Positions 18,975 to 27,230 of a stretch of DNA of 27,230 nucleotides are shown here, in pieces. The position numbers and the translations under genes were made by a program. Position 1 is the first letter of the stretch; every line of letters begins with the position of its first letter. Origin of the DNA: Asparagopsis taxiformis (taxonomy: Eukaryota; Rhodophyta; Florideophyceae; Bonnemaisoniales; Bonnemaisoniaceae); NCBI GenBank assembly GCA_030407315.1, contig JALQPE010000252.1, positions 1 through 27,230 on the forward strand. Reading direction: 5' to 3'. The notes beneath the pieces were generated by a model. That model was not told the origin of the DNA. It saw only the letters and a list, made by a program, of their open reading frames with translations, and made no database searches.

Positions 18975-19790
18975 TCATTTTCCTCCTTTCGGAATCCGGC
19001 TGATCACCGCCGATTGGAGATCATTTCTACAGCGTACTCGCTGGATCGGGGATTTCCTCGTTGTCGCTTGCGCTACTCCGTTTCCGGAGAATTCTATCGC
19101 TTCGCAGCGAGAAATAAGTCCTACAATAACTACTATGCGATCTTCGCAATTTTTCGCATCAGTCCTCCACGGAAGCTTCCGAGAATCATTTAATACCCTA
19201 ACCACTTTTTCGTAACCTCCGGCCCAGCTTCCTTTCGTACTTCTATGCACTCCATTACGCATCACCTCTTCAACAAGCATTATATCTATCCTGTCATCAA
19301 ACAACTTTCTGTTCTTTTGCCCAGCTTGTAACTGCCCATCGCCTCTATCCGTACTATTTAATTCTTCGGAATCTATACCATGCCCGTTTCGACCGGACAG
19401 AACGAAATTTCTGGAGGGAGTGATTCCGCCATCCTGATTGTCATCTGCGTCATTTAAATTGACCTGGGTTTGGAAATTCTCTGCCGTATCAGGGTGGATA
19501 CCAACGCTTCCTGTGTAAGACTGATCATCAACAACAAGAGATGAAATTTGTACCCTGCTGGTATTGTTGAAGACATCTTGACTGGATTCTGAGAACGAAC
19601 ACCCCAGATCTTCATGGACCTGGAGTCTTTCAGATCTAGTGTTGCTACCTGACATGTTTGTTCCCAACTTCACCGCCACCAATTTATGTGCAAATGCACG
19701 CATGCAGTGCTGAGCTTGCTTTACGGACACCTGTCTGATGCGAATGGCCGTCACGCAAACCGCGTTCCGTGACTGGGAAATATGCTTCAT
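18975..19790 (-). CDS. Myb/SANT-like DNA-binding domain protein, probably truncated or altered at its 3' end
   Basis: The frame encodes 271 residues from the ATG at 19790, with an in-frame TGA six bases upstream. Residues 1-160 are hydrophilic and Ser/Asp/Asn-rich without recognised domains. Residues 161-221 show the pattern of a Myb/SANT-like (trihelix-type) domain: RKLFDDRIDIMLVEEVM, then STKGSWAGGYEKVVRVLN, then DAKNCEDRI. This matches the usual acidic first helix, W in helix 2 and C-DR in helix 3. Such proteins bind DNA in the nucleus or derive from transposons. After residue 221 (base about 19126) the similarity stops at a point where a TGTAGG...CCTACA-bounded segment (18459-19125) begins, so the C-terminal 50 residues may come from inserted sequence. 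It is divergent from the AlkD-like gene at 21094. Family assignment is by eye only. Confidence 0.45.
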   Translation of the reverse strand: MKHISQSRNAVCVTAIRIRQVSVKQAQHCMRAFAHKLVAVKLGTNMSGSNTRSERLQVHEDLGCSFSESSQDVFNNTSRVQISSLVVDDQSYTGSVGIHPDTAENFQTQVNLNDADDNQDGGITPSRNFVLSGRNGHGIDSEELNSTDRGDGQLQAGQKNRKLFDDRIDIMLVEEVMRNGVHRSTKGSWAGGYEKVVRVLNDSRKLPWRTDAKNCEDRIVVIVGLISRCEAIEFSGNGVAQATTRKSPIQRVRCRNDLQSAVISRIPKGGK

Positions 19791-21093
19791 CTTTCACATT
19801 TTTGTGCTGGTTTACTTCACTTTTCAAATCGCGTTGAATTAGCTTACAGAACTTCTCTATCTCCCCATAAACTCAGCATGGTTCAGCGAGTCTATTTTCG
19901 TGCTTGCGCCCCTCTTTTTTCCCACAAACTTCCCAGTCGTGGGTAACCAAAACCCTCTACTACACCTCTCAAATTTTTGTGAGGTGGGCTTAGTTTTCCT
20001 AAAGATTTTTCATAAGTTAGATTGGCCAATAAGATTCCAGGAAGGGAGAGAGGAGTTGATCTGATTGGCCGATGATGGCGTGCGAACTTCTCTGGGCCTT
20101 TTCAACGTGCCACGCCTACCGCTTGTAGATTGTTCGCTATCCTGGTTGATTTGAGAGTTTTTATCCGCATTTGTCGAGCTGACGAGCACGCATGACCAAT
20201 ACGTAGTACGAACGGATGTTATTGGTCCAAAAAATATTTTATGGACGGATGAATACTGTGGAATGGCGTACTGTAGTGATTGGTGATCAGGGGATATCAG
20301 ATGAGGTTGGCGGAGCGACACTGACGAGGATATACACTACATCGACGGTAGTGTCGAAGGGTTGACGTAGAGGGAGGAATGATGAGTTACGCGATGTGAG
20401 GGAAAGATAGGCTGGTGGAAAGAATGGACGGTAGAGAGTGGCGGGCGGGAAAGAAAGTGTGACACATAAGTATCCGGGAGGGTTAGCATAGGCGGGGCGG
20501 GGCGGGTCACGGTAGACAGTGGAATCGGAAAAGATTGGACCGGTGCAGACCGGCGCAGGCGTATGATCAGGAGATGGTAAGACGGCGGGTGGGGCGGCGA
20601 AAGCGGGTTGTGACGTGGTGCCGATGAGTGGTGGTTGCAAGAAGGTGCGGTAATGCGAAGCGAAGACACTTGTCAAAAACAATGGCGCGTCGCGTCGGCG
20701 AGAGCAGGGTTGCGTACCCTTTCTCATCACAGCGCGTTGGGGGTCATTGGCCAATGATCCGGGCTACGGCCCCCAGCGCGTCCGTTGAATTCAAGTGGAG
20801 ATGCATTCCATCGCGCGGCACTTGGCAATTCTCCATTGGCCAGGTTTTAACGGCGCGGAATGGAAAATTTTTAAATTGGTACGTAACGATGCATGCCATG
20901 CTAGCCTCCATCTCGTGCACTTTGCCCCTCAATTGGACTGCCAATGCATGGCAGGCCTCGCAGGCTGTCGCTCGACCGACTCGCACAAAAGGCCCCATTC
21001 GCAATCAGATAAACGCACGCGCTCGCTTCCCGTTTCGCATCGCAATGACACACTCGGACCGCTCCGCGCCGCGCCCAACGACCTCCGCACCTC
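19791..21093. promoter_or_regulatory. divergent intergenic region rich in CCAAT boxes
   Basis: This gap separates the minus-strand Myb-like gene from the plus-strand AlkD-like gene. ATTGG or CCAAT pentamers occur at 20031 and 20036 (palindrome ATTGGCCAAT), 20064, 20196, 20221, 20279, 20746 and 20751 (inside the 14-bp palindrome TCATTGGCCAATGA, 20744-20757), 20835, 20875 and 20932. About two would be expected by chance in 900 bp on both strands. CCAAT is the known target of the NF-Y/HAP complex of eukaryotes; its use here is inference. Minus frames at 20010-20321 and 20287-20754 lack start codons or recognisable features. Confidence 0.5.
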
Positions 21094-22200
21094 ATGCAGT
21101 CCGACGACAATCCCTTTCATCCCACACGAATCATTCAGCGCCTGCAAGCCCAACTGCAGCAACGCGCCAACCCAGAGTTTCAGGGTTGGTTCAAAGACTA
21201 TCTCAAAGATGTCATCCCCGTTCGCGGCGTGCGCATGCAGGAAATCCGATACATTGTGCATAAATGGAACCAGGAGTGGTCCATGCAGCAACACGACATC
21301 CCGCACGAAACGCAAACCGCCGTCGCACTCCAGCTCATGACTTCCCAATTCATTGAAGACAAGTTTGCCAGTATTATTTACATGTCCGAGGTTCTGGTGG
21401 CCAACGACCTGTACTCTATCAGTAACTTTGACTCGTTCGAATCTCTCTTCTCCCTCCAACATATTGATAACTTCAAAGTGTGCGATCACTTTTCGCAAAA
21501 GGTGCTCCAACCGCTCGTGACGCAGGTAGGATCACCGGTCGCCACTCGACTTCGTCAATGGTTTGACTCGCCGCATATCTATCAAGCTCGTGCAGCGCTG
21601 GGTGCGCTCAGTTCGTTTGCTGCCGACGGTGTGTATCAGGACGCTATTCTAGAGGGTGCGGCCAAACTATTACGTCGACAAGAAGAAGATGGCAAGAGCA
21701 TCGCGGGTAGTGCTTTACGAGCGCTCGGCAAATTTCGACCCGAGCTCGTGGATGAATTCCTATGCGATGATGAAAACCTGGCTAATCACAACGCTGCGTC
21801 ACTACTCAAGGCTACGGACAATCTGAGCGAGGAACGAACCAAGTATTTCCGCTCGCGACGACGACAGCTGCCACAAAGCACTGCGCAACGTGCGGAGGCG
21901 ACAGCGGCGTCGAGCAGTGAGCCGCTACTACAGGAGGGCGGACCTATTGGGCAGGAGGCTCGGATGCCGGAGGGAGCGATTCTATCGCCGCAGATTCTAG
22001 AGTTTGGATCGCAGTTTAGTCAACTGGAAGATGCACCGAGTGGATTGGACATGATGCAGGAGCAGTTGAGCGCGTACGCCGAACAGGAGGAGCTACCTAC
22101 AACGTTTGTCTCGCAAGCGTCTGCGTCGGGAGCGATGCGCGATGATGCGGAAAGTATGGAGCGGGAGGGCGACGAGGACGCGGCGGCATATGGCGAGTGA
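21094..22200 (+). CDS. AlkD-like DNA alkylation repair protein (HEAT-like repeats)
   Basis: The protein is 368 residues. Residues about 25-255 match the AlkD/DNA alkylation repair family, DNA glycosylases that remove alkylated bases using stacked HEAT-like helical repeats. Visible marks are FKDYLKDVIPVRGVRMQEIR (33-52), IDNFKVCDHFSQKVL (124-138), SPHIYQARAALGAL (159-172) and IAGSALRALGKFRPE (203-217). By alignment from memory to the bacterial enzyme, the catalytic Asp corresponds to D131 and the DNA-contacting Arg to R166. The two active-site Trp positions appear as F127 and S206. The last 110 residues are an added acidic, Glu/Ala/Ser-rich tail not found in bacterial AlkD (about 230 residues). 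The ATG at 21094 is the first in frame, and the gene is uninterrupted by introns. CCAAT boxes lie upstream. Confidence 0.82.
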   Translation: MQSDDNPFHPTRIIQRLQAQLQQRANPEFQGWFKDYLKDVIPVRGVRMQEIRYIVHKWNQEWSMQQHDIPHETQTAVALQLMTSQFIEDKFASIIYMSEVLVANDLYSISNFDSFESLFSLQHIDNFKVCDHFSQKVLQPLVTQVGSPVATRLRQWFDSPHIYQARAALGALSSFAADGVYQDAILEGAAKLLRRQEEDGKSIAGSALRALGKFRPELVDEFLCDDENLANHNAASLLKATDNLSEERTKYFRSRRRQLPQSTAQRAEATAASSSEPLLQEGGPIGQEARMPEGAILSPQILEFGSQFSQLEDAPSGLDMMQEQLSAYAEQEELPTTFVSQASASGAMRDDAESMEREGDEDAAAYGE

Positions 22201-25200
22201 ACTGCAATTTGCGGAATATAGTGCAATCTCAAGCATGGCGTCCGCCCCAATTACAGCGAAGCGAACAATCGAGTACAGTGCAACCGACTGTATGATATGT
22301 TATGATAAAAACTATGATAAGTGATGGATTATCCGGATGCGTGCCACGTATGTACGACGACCCCCTTCATACAAGTAACGGGTTTGAGTGTGGTCGTCGC
22401 TTTGAAAACCATTTCCAATTTACTACCTCTTCAATGCAGCGCCTTCTAAGCGCATCGCATCATCCTATCATCCGCCGTTCACGCGTTGCGCGCCCAATCC
22501 GATTGCAGCTGCAGCCGCAGAGCGAGCTCCTCGCGCCAGTCGAATCGGCGCACGACACAGAGGACAGTTGTGCACGGATCACATCGTTGTGCATTCCATC
22601 TAACGGCCGTTCTAGCACGACTCATCATTGCCCTCGGTGCTGCACACAGCATGTTGTTTGTCCAAATCGCTTGGCGTTACTATGCAGACCACCCACTATG
22701 ATCACAATTTATGCACACCGTGTCCCATTCTGCATTAGTTCCACAAACTCAAATTCCCGCTAAACTGCAATTTCCACTACCACAATTATTGTCCAATCCT
22801 GAGATGGGTGAAGATCCTGCACGCACATTGCCGATGACATGGCGCTATCTCATGACTCTCTGCTAGTGCAAGCACAATTTCTACCGTCCCTCGTATTGAC
22901 ACCATCTCACGTGCAAAACATAAACGTTGGATGCATCTCTAGGTTTCTTGCTGCAGTTTTATCGCCTCGCCCCACCCTTTGCATTGTCACTTCTGATCCG
23001 CAACAACCCGTCATGCAAGTTTGATTATACGCAAATTCTCCGCCATTCGTCATGTATGCCACACATGTTTATATGCTTCTGTAATCCTCTATCAAAAATC
23101 AACATACAAAACCGTTGACCCGATATCAATCGTCTGTTTGAATAAAATCCTAACGCTGCGACTGCATTCACGCACGATAATAACATACACGTAAAATTAT
23201 CGCTTGACACATACACCTTACAGCCGTGAATGGATTTAAGATGCTTACCAGCAATACGCGACGCAGATCCATTTGTTTCTTTTCTCCATTCGACGACACT
23301 TTTCCTTGGTGTCATCAATCCTGCATGGCACGTTGCACGCCACAAGCTTTGTGTACGTTCAACTTTGCTACGTGTTGCACCAGTCGAAAACTACTCTACT
23401 GTCATCCGGGCGCATTGGCGTGGACTGGAACCAACACATGACAGCACACGAGCCTATATAAACAAACACGTTGTACTCGGAATTGGAACGTACCATCCTT
23501 CGTGGTCTGATCATTCGCCGCGGCTGCGAGAAACGCACTCTTTCACGCAACCGGCGCATTGGCACGTGACGAAGAAAAACACAAAGCGAGCGTAGCTTTA
23601 TATGCTATCGACGCTCTCGAGAGCCACTCAAGCATTGTACGGTACACAAGTTGGCATAATTTTGGTCCATACACTGCGTGCGATCAAGGGACATTGTCAA
23701 AGTAACAACTCGATTGAAGCGCGTAGTGCGAAGGTCCTCCCTCTCTAAAGCTGGAATAGATTGGTCACGGCAAGTGCATCGTGGAAGCGTGAATCGGACG
23801 AAGATGCGGAAAGTGACTCGTGAAAAGTTGACATTAAGGTCCCCCTATAGAAATATATTATAGTCAAGAGAGCGAAATTAATTTGAGCGGCGCGCGTTGA
23901 ATTTTGATTGCGCTCGTGTCAGAGAAGCTAAAACAGTGCTGGTTGCGGGTTTACAGACGCCGACGTTGCGCAACTCTTGTTACCTTCAGAAGTGCTGATG
24001 CGCCGAGCGCCAATGGTGTTTCCAATTTCTCAATTGGTCGTAATTCTGCTCGGGTCAGCACACTGCGTTACAGTGAAACCCTGCGGCGGGGGCACTGCGA
24101 ACGGGCGACGGGGCGGCAAAGCGAGAAGCACGTTTAAGATTTTGTCGCATGAAGAGATGCACACAATTCAACGCAGCGTGACATTACATCGAAAGCGCCG
24201 GTTTCCACAATTATTTCGGCCAATTTTTCCAACATTACCAAATTTTCCATTTACACTACTGTACGTCGTCTCTCGCCGATCTGGTCGTTATCAAACCAGT
24301 TGGTCTTCTGAAACCGCACACGGGGAACATGCAACTGCGGCATCATCTATGTATCATGTTACACTTCGATGGCTGCGCTACTTCAGAGCTTGCAGAAGGT
24401 GCTGACGTAGCGTGCTTTGTCTAGTTACATGCCAGCTTCTACATCTCATCTACCAATATACGTTTTTCTCCTCGCGCCTTGGTCGCTTGCTTCAATTACT
24501 GCTGCCAACAATATGAATTGTTGTAAACAATGGAGCGACAATGGCACAGTGCAAGTCCAAACTGCGAGTGTGGTGCAGCAGACGATAATGCTGTTGAGAT
24601 TTGAGGGCAAATTGGCCACATGGAAAGTGTACCGTATTGTGCGGCTCACAAACAATACAAACCCTCGTCTCAGATCGGCCAGGTTGAGATACTTCGTTCC
24701 CATACTCTCCAGGCTGAAGACCAATCAGGCTTGGCAATTTCTGCGTAAACCTGTTGATTTTCTATTCTAGCCTTCCTATTGGCTGGTGGAGAAATTCACA
24801 GTGGCGGCGCTTTATGCAACTTGACCGATATGAAGACAAGTGAGTCTCCTTGTCGCGGCACACAACATACACTAACGCATTGCATAATACATTCCAACAC
24901 TACAACTCCCAACAGTCACGTTCCACTACAACAACGACAGCAGACTTTCCATTTCCTTACACCTTACCGACACACTGTCACACTCTTCCATCAGCACACC
25001 CTTTTTTCGCTCATACGCCGACTTATCCGTCTTTCTGACCTCCCACGATTCCACGTCGCCTCCGATTTCTAGACATCATTACAACTCTGCAATCCAGTCC
25101 TCCAACGATACCTGTACGCAACGACCACTACTCATTGTGCATCCTACCCAGGTTTTTCCCCTCCGTAAACCATGAAACCATAGCCCATTGTTGTATGCTC

Positions 25201-25690
25201 TTGAGTCCATTGCCGTCGCCGTCACCAATGCACATCATTGCACCGGAAACCCCAGTCTCCCTTAACCTAGATCTTTGTCACTATATCAGCCACATTTTGA
25301 GAGCTACCAATATATCTCCAATTCCAGCGACCGAACCATCCGCTCCAACGCACCAAACTCGATTCGGTACCACATGATCTACTTTGGTCTACACTAGACT
25401 ATGACCTGCAAAACCTCTACACTTGCCAAAAGTAGCACAGTCGACGGAGCTCGTCTCCAAACCCAATATGAAATTTAAACAAAATGTTCAATCACACGCG
25501 GACACCTTCGCAAACGAAGGATAGTTGCCAATTTCCCGGGAATTGAGCAAGAGTGAACATCTCCAGTTACGTGTTGCTAGACTCTAGCGATCCACATTTG
25601 CTTAATATCTAGTCAACTAACGACTTTGCTCTATTAGATAACCAGGTACAACACGTCTTAATGATCTTAAATTTTGATTTTGCTAGAAAT
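22201..25690. other. long intergenic region without a supported gene
   Basis: Open frames of 60-153 codons exist on both strands (for example 22302-22763 plus, 23025-23345 minus, 23230-23595 plus, 23977-24405 plus, 24417-24770 plus). They overlap or lack any recognisable domain. Noted details are a tandem TATGATA-type run just after the AlkD-like gene (22290-22320), a TATA-like element at 23455-23462, a 12-bp palindrome GCTCTCGAGAGC at 23613-23624 and pyrimidine-rich sequence around 24890-25370. No tRNA or snRNA was found by eye. Confidence 0.4.
23455..23462 (+). promoter_or_regulatory. TATA-box-like sequence
   Basis: TATATAAA occurs in the context AGCCTATATAAACAAACACG. It resembles a canonical eukaryotic TATA box. 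The nearest downstream plus frame of any length is the unrecognised 23977-24405, so a promoter role is only a suggestion. Confidence 0.25.
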
Positions 25691-25697
25691 AATACAT

Positions 25698-25849
25698 ACT
25701 GTCAGGATGCCATCCTATGGTCACCTGTCCGAACCGCCGTCCCGACTCCATCAACTCCGCTATGCTTACAGATAGAAAGACATTCTGAGTATTGAGAAAG
25801 GACAGACAAATATCTACCTCGTCTAACTCGTTTTGCACTGTCAGGATGC
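25698..25849 (+). repeat. 13-bp direct repeat ACTGTCAGGATGC, possible LTR edges
   Basis: ACTGTCAGGATGC occurs at 25698-25710 and again at 25837-25849, 139 bp apart. Both contain TGTCAGGATGC, a plausible LTR start since LTRs usually begin TG. The duplication leaves two possible starts for the LTR of the downstream copia-type remnant, 25700 or 25839. Confidence 0.5.
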
Positions 25850-25994
25850 TAACTCTTCAACAAAGCACCCGACCAACAGTGTCGGCACGGAACGGACGTG
25901 GCACCTCAACATACCACCAGTAGCAAGAGCATGTATATAGTGGCAGATAGGATCAAAAGTAAAGAAGGGGGCATCAGTCTCTTACGTTCTAACA
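25839..25994 (+). repeat. candidate short 5' LTR of the copia-type remnant
   Basis: The stretch runs from TGTCAGG to TCTAACA, so it has TG...CA ends. It contains a TATATA at 25934-25939, and is followed directly by GGTTATCGAC (25995-26004) as a possible primer-binding site. The gag start follows 52 bases after the LTR end, a normal leader length. The 3' LTR lies outside the window, so identity cannot be tested. A start at 25700 is the alternative. Confidence 0.35.
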
Positions 25995-26046
25995 GGTTAT
26001 CGACATTTTTTCCATCACCCTGCGCACCGATCCTCACGCAACGAAA

Positions 26047-26824
26047 ATGAATTCCTTCTCGCTCCCAACGCTCCAACCTCAGAACGCATCTTACTGGCAT
26101 CGCAATTTACAAGCCATAACACACGACCTGAAGCTCGAACACTTTCCTCGAAGCATCAACGACAGCGCCGCAAGACCCTGCAGAATTCACGAAATTCAAA
26201 CGCCAGCAGGAACGACTCACACACATCATACTCTCCAGTCTTCCCCAGAGTATCATCGATCAACTGACTGACGAAAACCTCCAGCTCCCGCCATACTTCC
26301 TCACAAAACACATCCTCAATCATGTTCATGAACTCACATCTATCGACCACAGCATACTGGACTCAAACGCTCGCAGCATTACGCTACGAACATCAACGAA
26401 ATCGACGACTAACATCGCGGAACACGCTCAAATGCGCCTCACCATGCGAAACGCCAAATTCCCACGCATCCACGAACAAGACACCACAATCCAATACATG
26501 ATACAAGGCATCCAACACAACCCAGAACTACAAACCACACATGAAATCATGATTCAGACTCCACCCGCCACCATAGCAGAGTTCAACATACGCATCAAAC
26601 GCGCCACAACCAACATACGAGCACGCAAGCTCACTAACAACCCCAAGAACCTATACTCCCTCCACAACAATCGCCACCTGCAACAACCCTCCCCAGCATT
26701 ACATGAAACCCAGAGACAGGAAACTACACTACTACATGGAATCTCCGATCGAATCGCAACAATCCGCCACGTTGCGTTGGACAAAATAGTGCACCTACCA
26801 CAAATCCCCCTATCACAGCGATAG
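26047..26824 (+). pseudogene. frameshifted gag of copia-type retrotransposon
   Basis: The first frame starts at the ATG 26047 with NASYWHRNLQAI, like the N-terminal YW-W motif of copia Gag, and breaks around 26165-26180. The continuation is in the +1-shifted frame and reads RLTHIILSSLPQSIIDQL, a typical Gag pattern. It then runs without a stop to the TAG at 26824. Near its end, the cysteines expected of a zinc knuckle are replaced (IRHVALDKIVH), which also points to decay. Gag forms the intracellular particle of the element. Confidence 0.6.
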
Positions 26825-26897
26825 AGAATGTAGTGCTCAACACGCGTCGTCCAAACACCAAGGCACACGAGATCACTGCATTCCCCAACAACTATGA

Positions 26898-27230
26898 AAT
26901 CACATGGAACACGACCCACCCTTCCAAATCTACGAGGACAACTTAAAAACATCCGAATCTGAACGTAAGTTGATTGTACTCGACTCAGGTGCAGACCCAT
27001 CACAATTAACCCCCTACAAAACGAATTAAACCATTATGTCACACCCAGTTCACAAAGACAGAGTTTAACAATAGTCACGCCGCTAACCCACTCTGGAACT
27101 GCAAAGATCAAGACACCAACATTGATGCTCAACATCAGTAACGCGGTCGTAACCCCAGAGCTCACCCATAACCTTGTCTCTGTGCACACCCTAGCCTCAA
27201 ATCATGGACCCGTCACCTTCACTTCCCAAC
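26898..27230 (+). pseudogene. aspartic protease region of copia-type pol, frameshifted and cut by the window edge
   Basis: A frame open from 26898 contains LIVLDSGAD, the D-S-G catalytic motif of retroelement aspartic proteases, then stops at 27027-27029. The sequence continues in another frame from about 27014 with HSGTAKIKTPTL and ELTHNLVSVHTL. This matches the conserved copia pattern in which a NLLSV-like motif lies between protease and integrase. One missing base near 27010-27015 would explain the shift. The protease cuts the Gag-Pol polyprotein in intact elements. Confidence 0.68.

Larger units (their letters stand above)
25839..27230 (+). mobile_element. degenerate Ty1/copia-type LTR retrotransposon, 5' part
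   Basis: The order candidate LTR, leader, gag, then aspartic protease and the region before integrase is that of a Ty1/copia element. The reading frame is broken in gag and in the protease region, so this copy is not intact as seen. It continues beyond the window edge. Integrase and reverse transcriptase would be expected next if the element is complete. Confidence 0.7.

Noticed and set aside
18459..19125. A solo LTR bounded by TGTAGG and CCTACA
   Set aside because: The flanks (GAATT and ATAAC) do not form a target-site duplication and no primer-binding site follows. It is kept only as a possible insertion in the findings.
20287..20754. Pro-rich 155-codon minus frame in the divergent intergenic region
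   Set aside because: It begins at a TTG, is low in complexity and overlaps the CCAAT cluster.
20628..21263. A 211-codon plus frame before and overlapping the AlkD-like gene
   Set aside because: It overlaps the recognised domain in another frame and is Arg/Ser/Thr-rich without any motif.
22302..24770. Several 60-150-codon frames downstream of the AlkD-like gene
   Set aside because: They overlap frames of similar length on the other strand or in other phases and show no domain, signal or repeat that would support them.

Overview
The window looks like repeat-rich nuclear DNA from a eukaryote. Few open frames look like real genes. The rest is minisatellites, degenerate satellite DNA, inverted repeats and a retrotransposon remnant. 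The two best host genes appear intronless, and a Ty1/copia-type remnant lies close by. A compact, intron-poor but transposon-rich genome, such as a florideophyte red alga, would fit. That placement is an inference with low confidence, since no rRNA, tRNA or organellar marker was seen.

Layout. 1-1740: possible degenerate coding sequence, then a CpG-rich stretch with a hairpin. 1745-2344: an unrecognised open frame running into a dispersed repeat (2267 onward). 2394-2786: a 43-bp minisatellite. 2909-3050: a 24-bp minisatellite. About 3270-4815: a degenerate satellite of two alternating unit types. 4816-5316: AT-rich, with no gene seen. 5317-16099: the dominant object, a roughly 10.8-kb element made of two long inverted arms (5327-10618 and 13242-16097) around a unique 2.6-kb centre. 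The left arm carries four tandem 1042-bp units; the right arm carries one, enlarged by a microsatellite. 16110-17230: a strongly purine-rich plus strand. 17240-17543: a second copy of the repeat family seen at 2267. 17542-18150: short unrecognised open frames. 18042-18070 and 18383-18940: hairpins. 18975-19790 (minus) and 21094-22200 (plus): two divergent genes, one Myb/SANT-like and one AlkD-like DNA-repair protein, separated by an intergenic region dense in CCAAT boxes. 22200-25690: no supported gene. 25839-27230: the 5' part of a broken Ty1/copia-type retrotransposon, continuing past the window.

Main finding. The 5.3-16.1 kb element has the architecture of a Foldback-type transposon: very long inverted arms built from internal tandem repeats that differ in copy number between arms. 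Every arm module carries a 12-bp-stem hairpin followed by a 12- to 14-bp perfect palindrome around CCGTACGG. The 8-bp palindrome GGACGTCC recurs in the arms, at their inner breakpoint and in two other repeat families of the window (2267-2786 and 17240-17543). This suggests one family of related, structure-prone elements. No transposase was recognised. The only coding-like stretch in the centre is a minus-strand frame at 12656-13072 with a CPSC motif.
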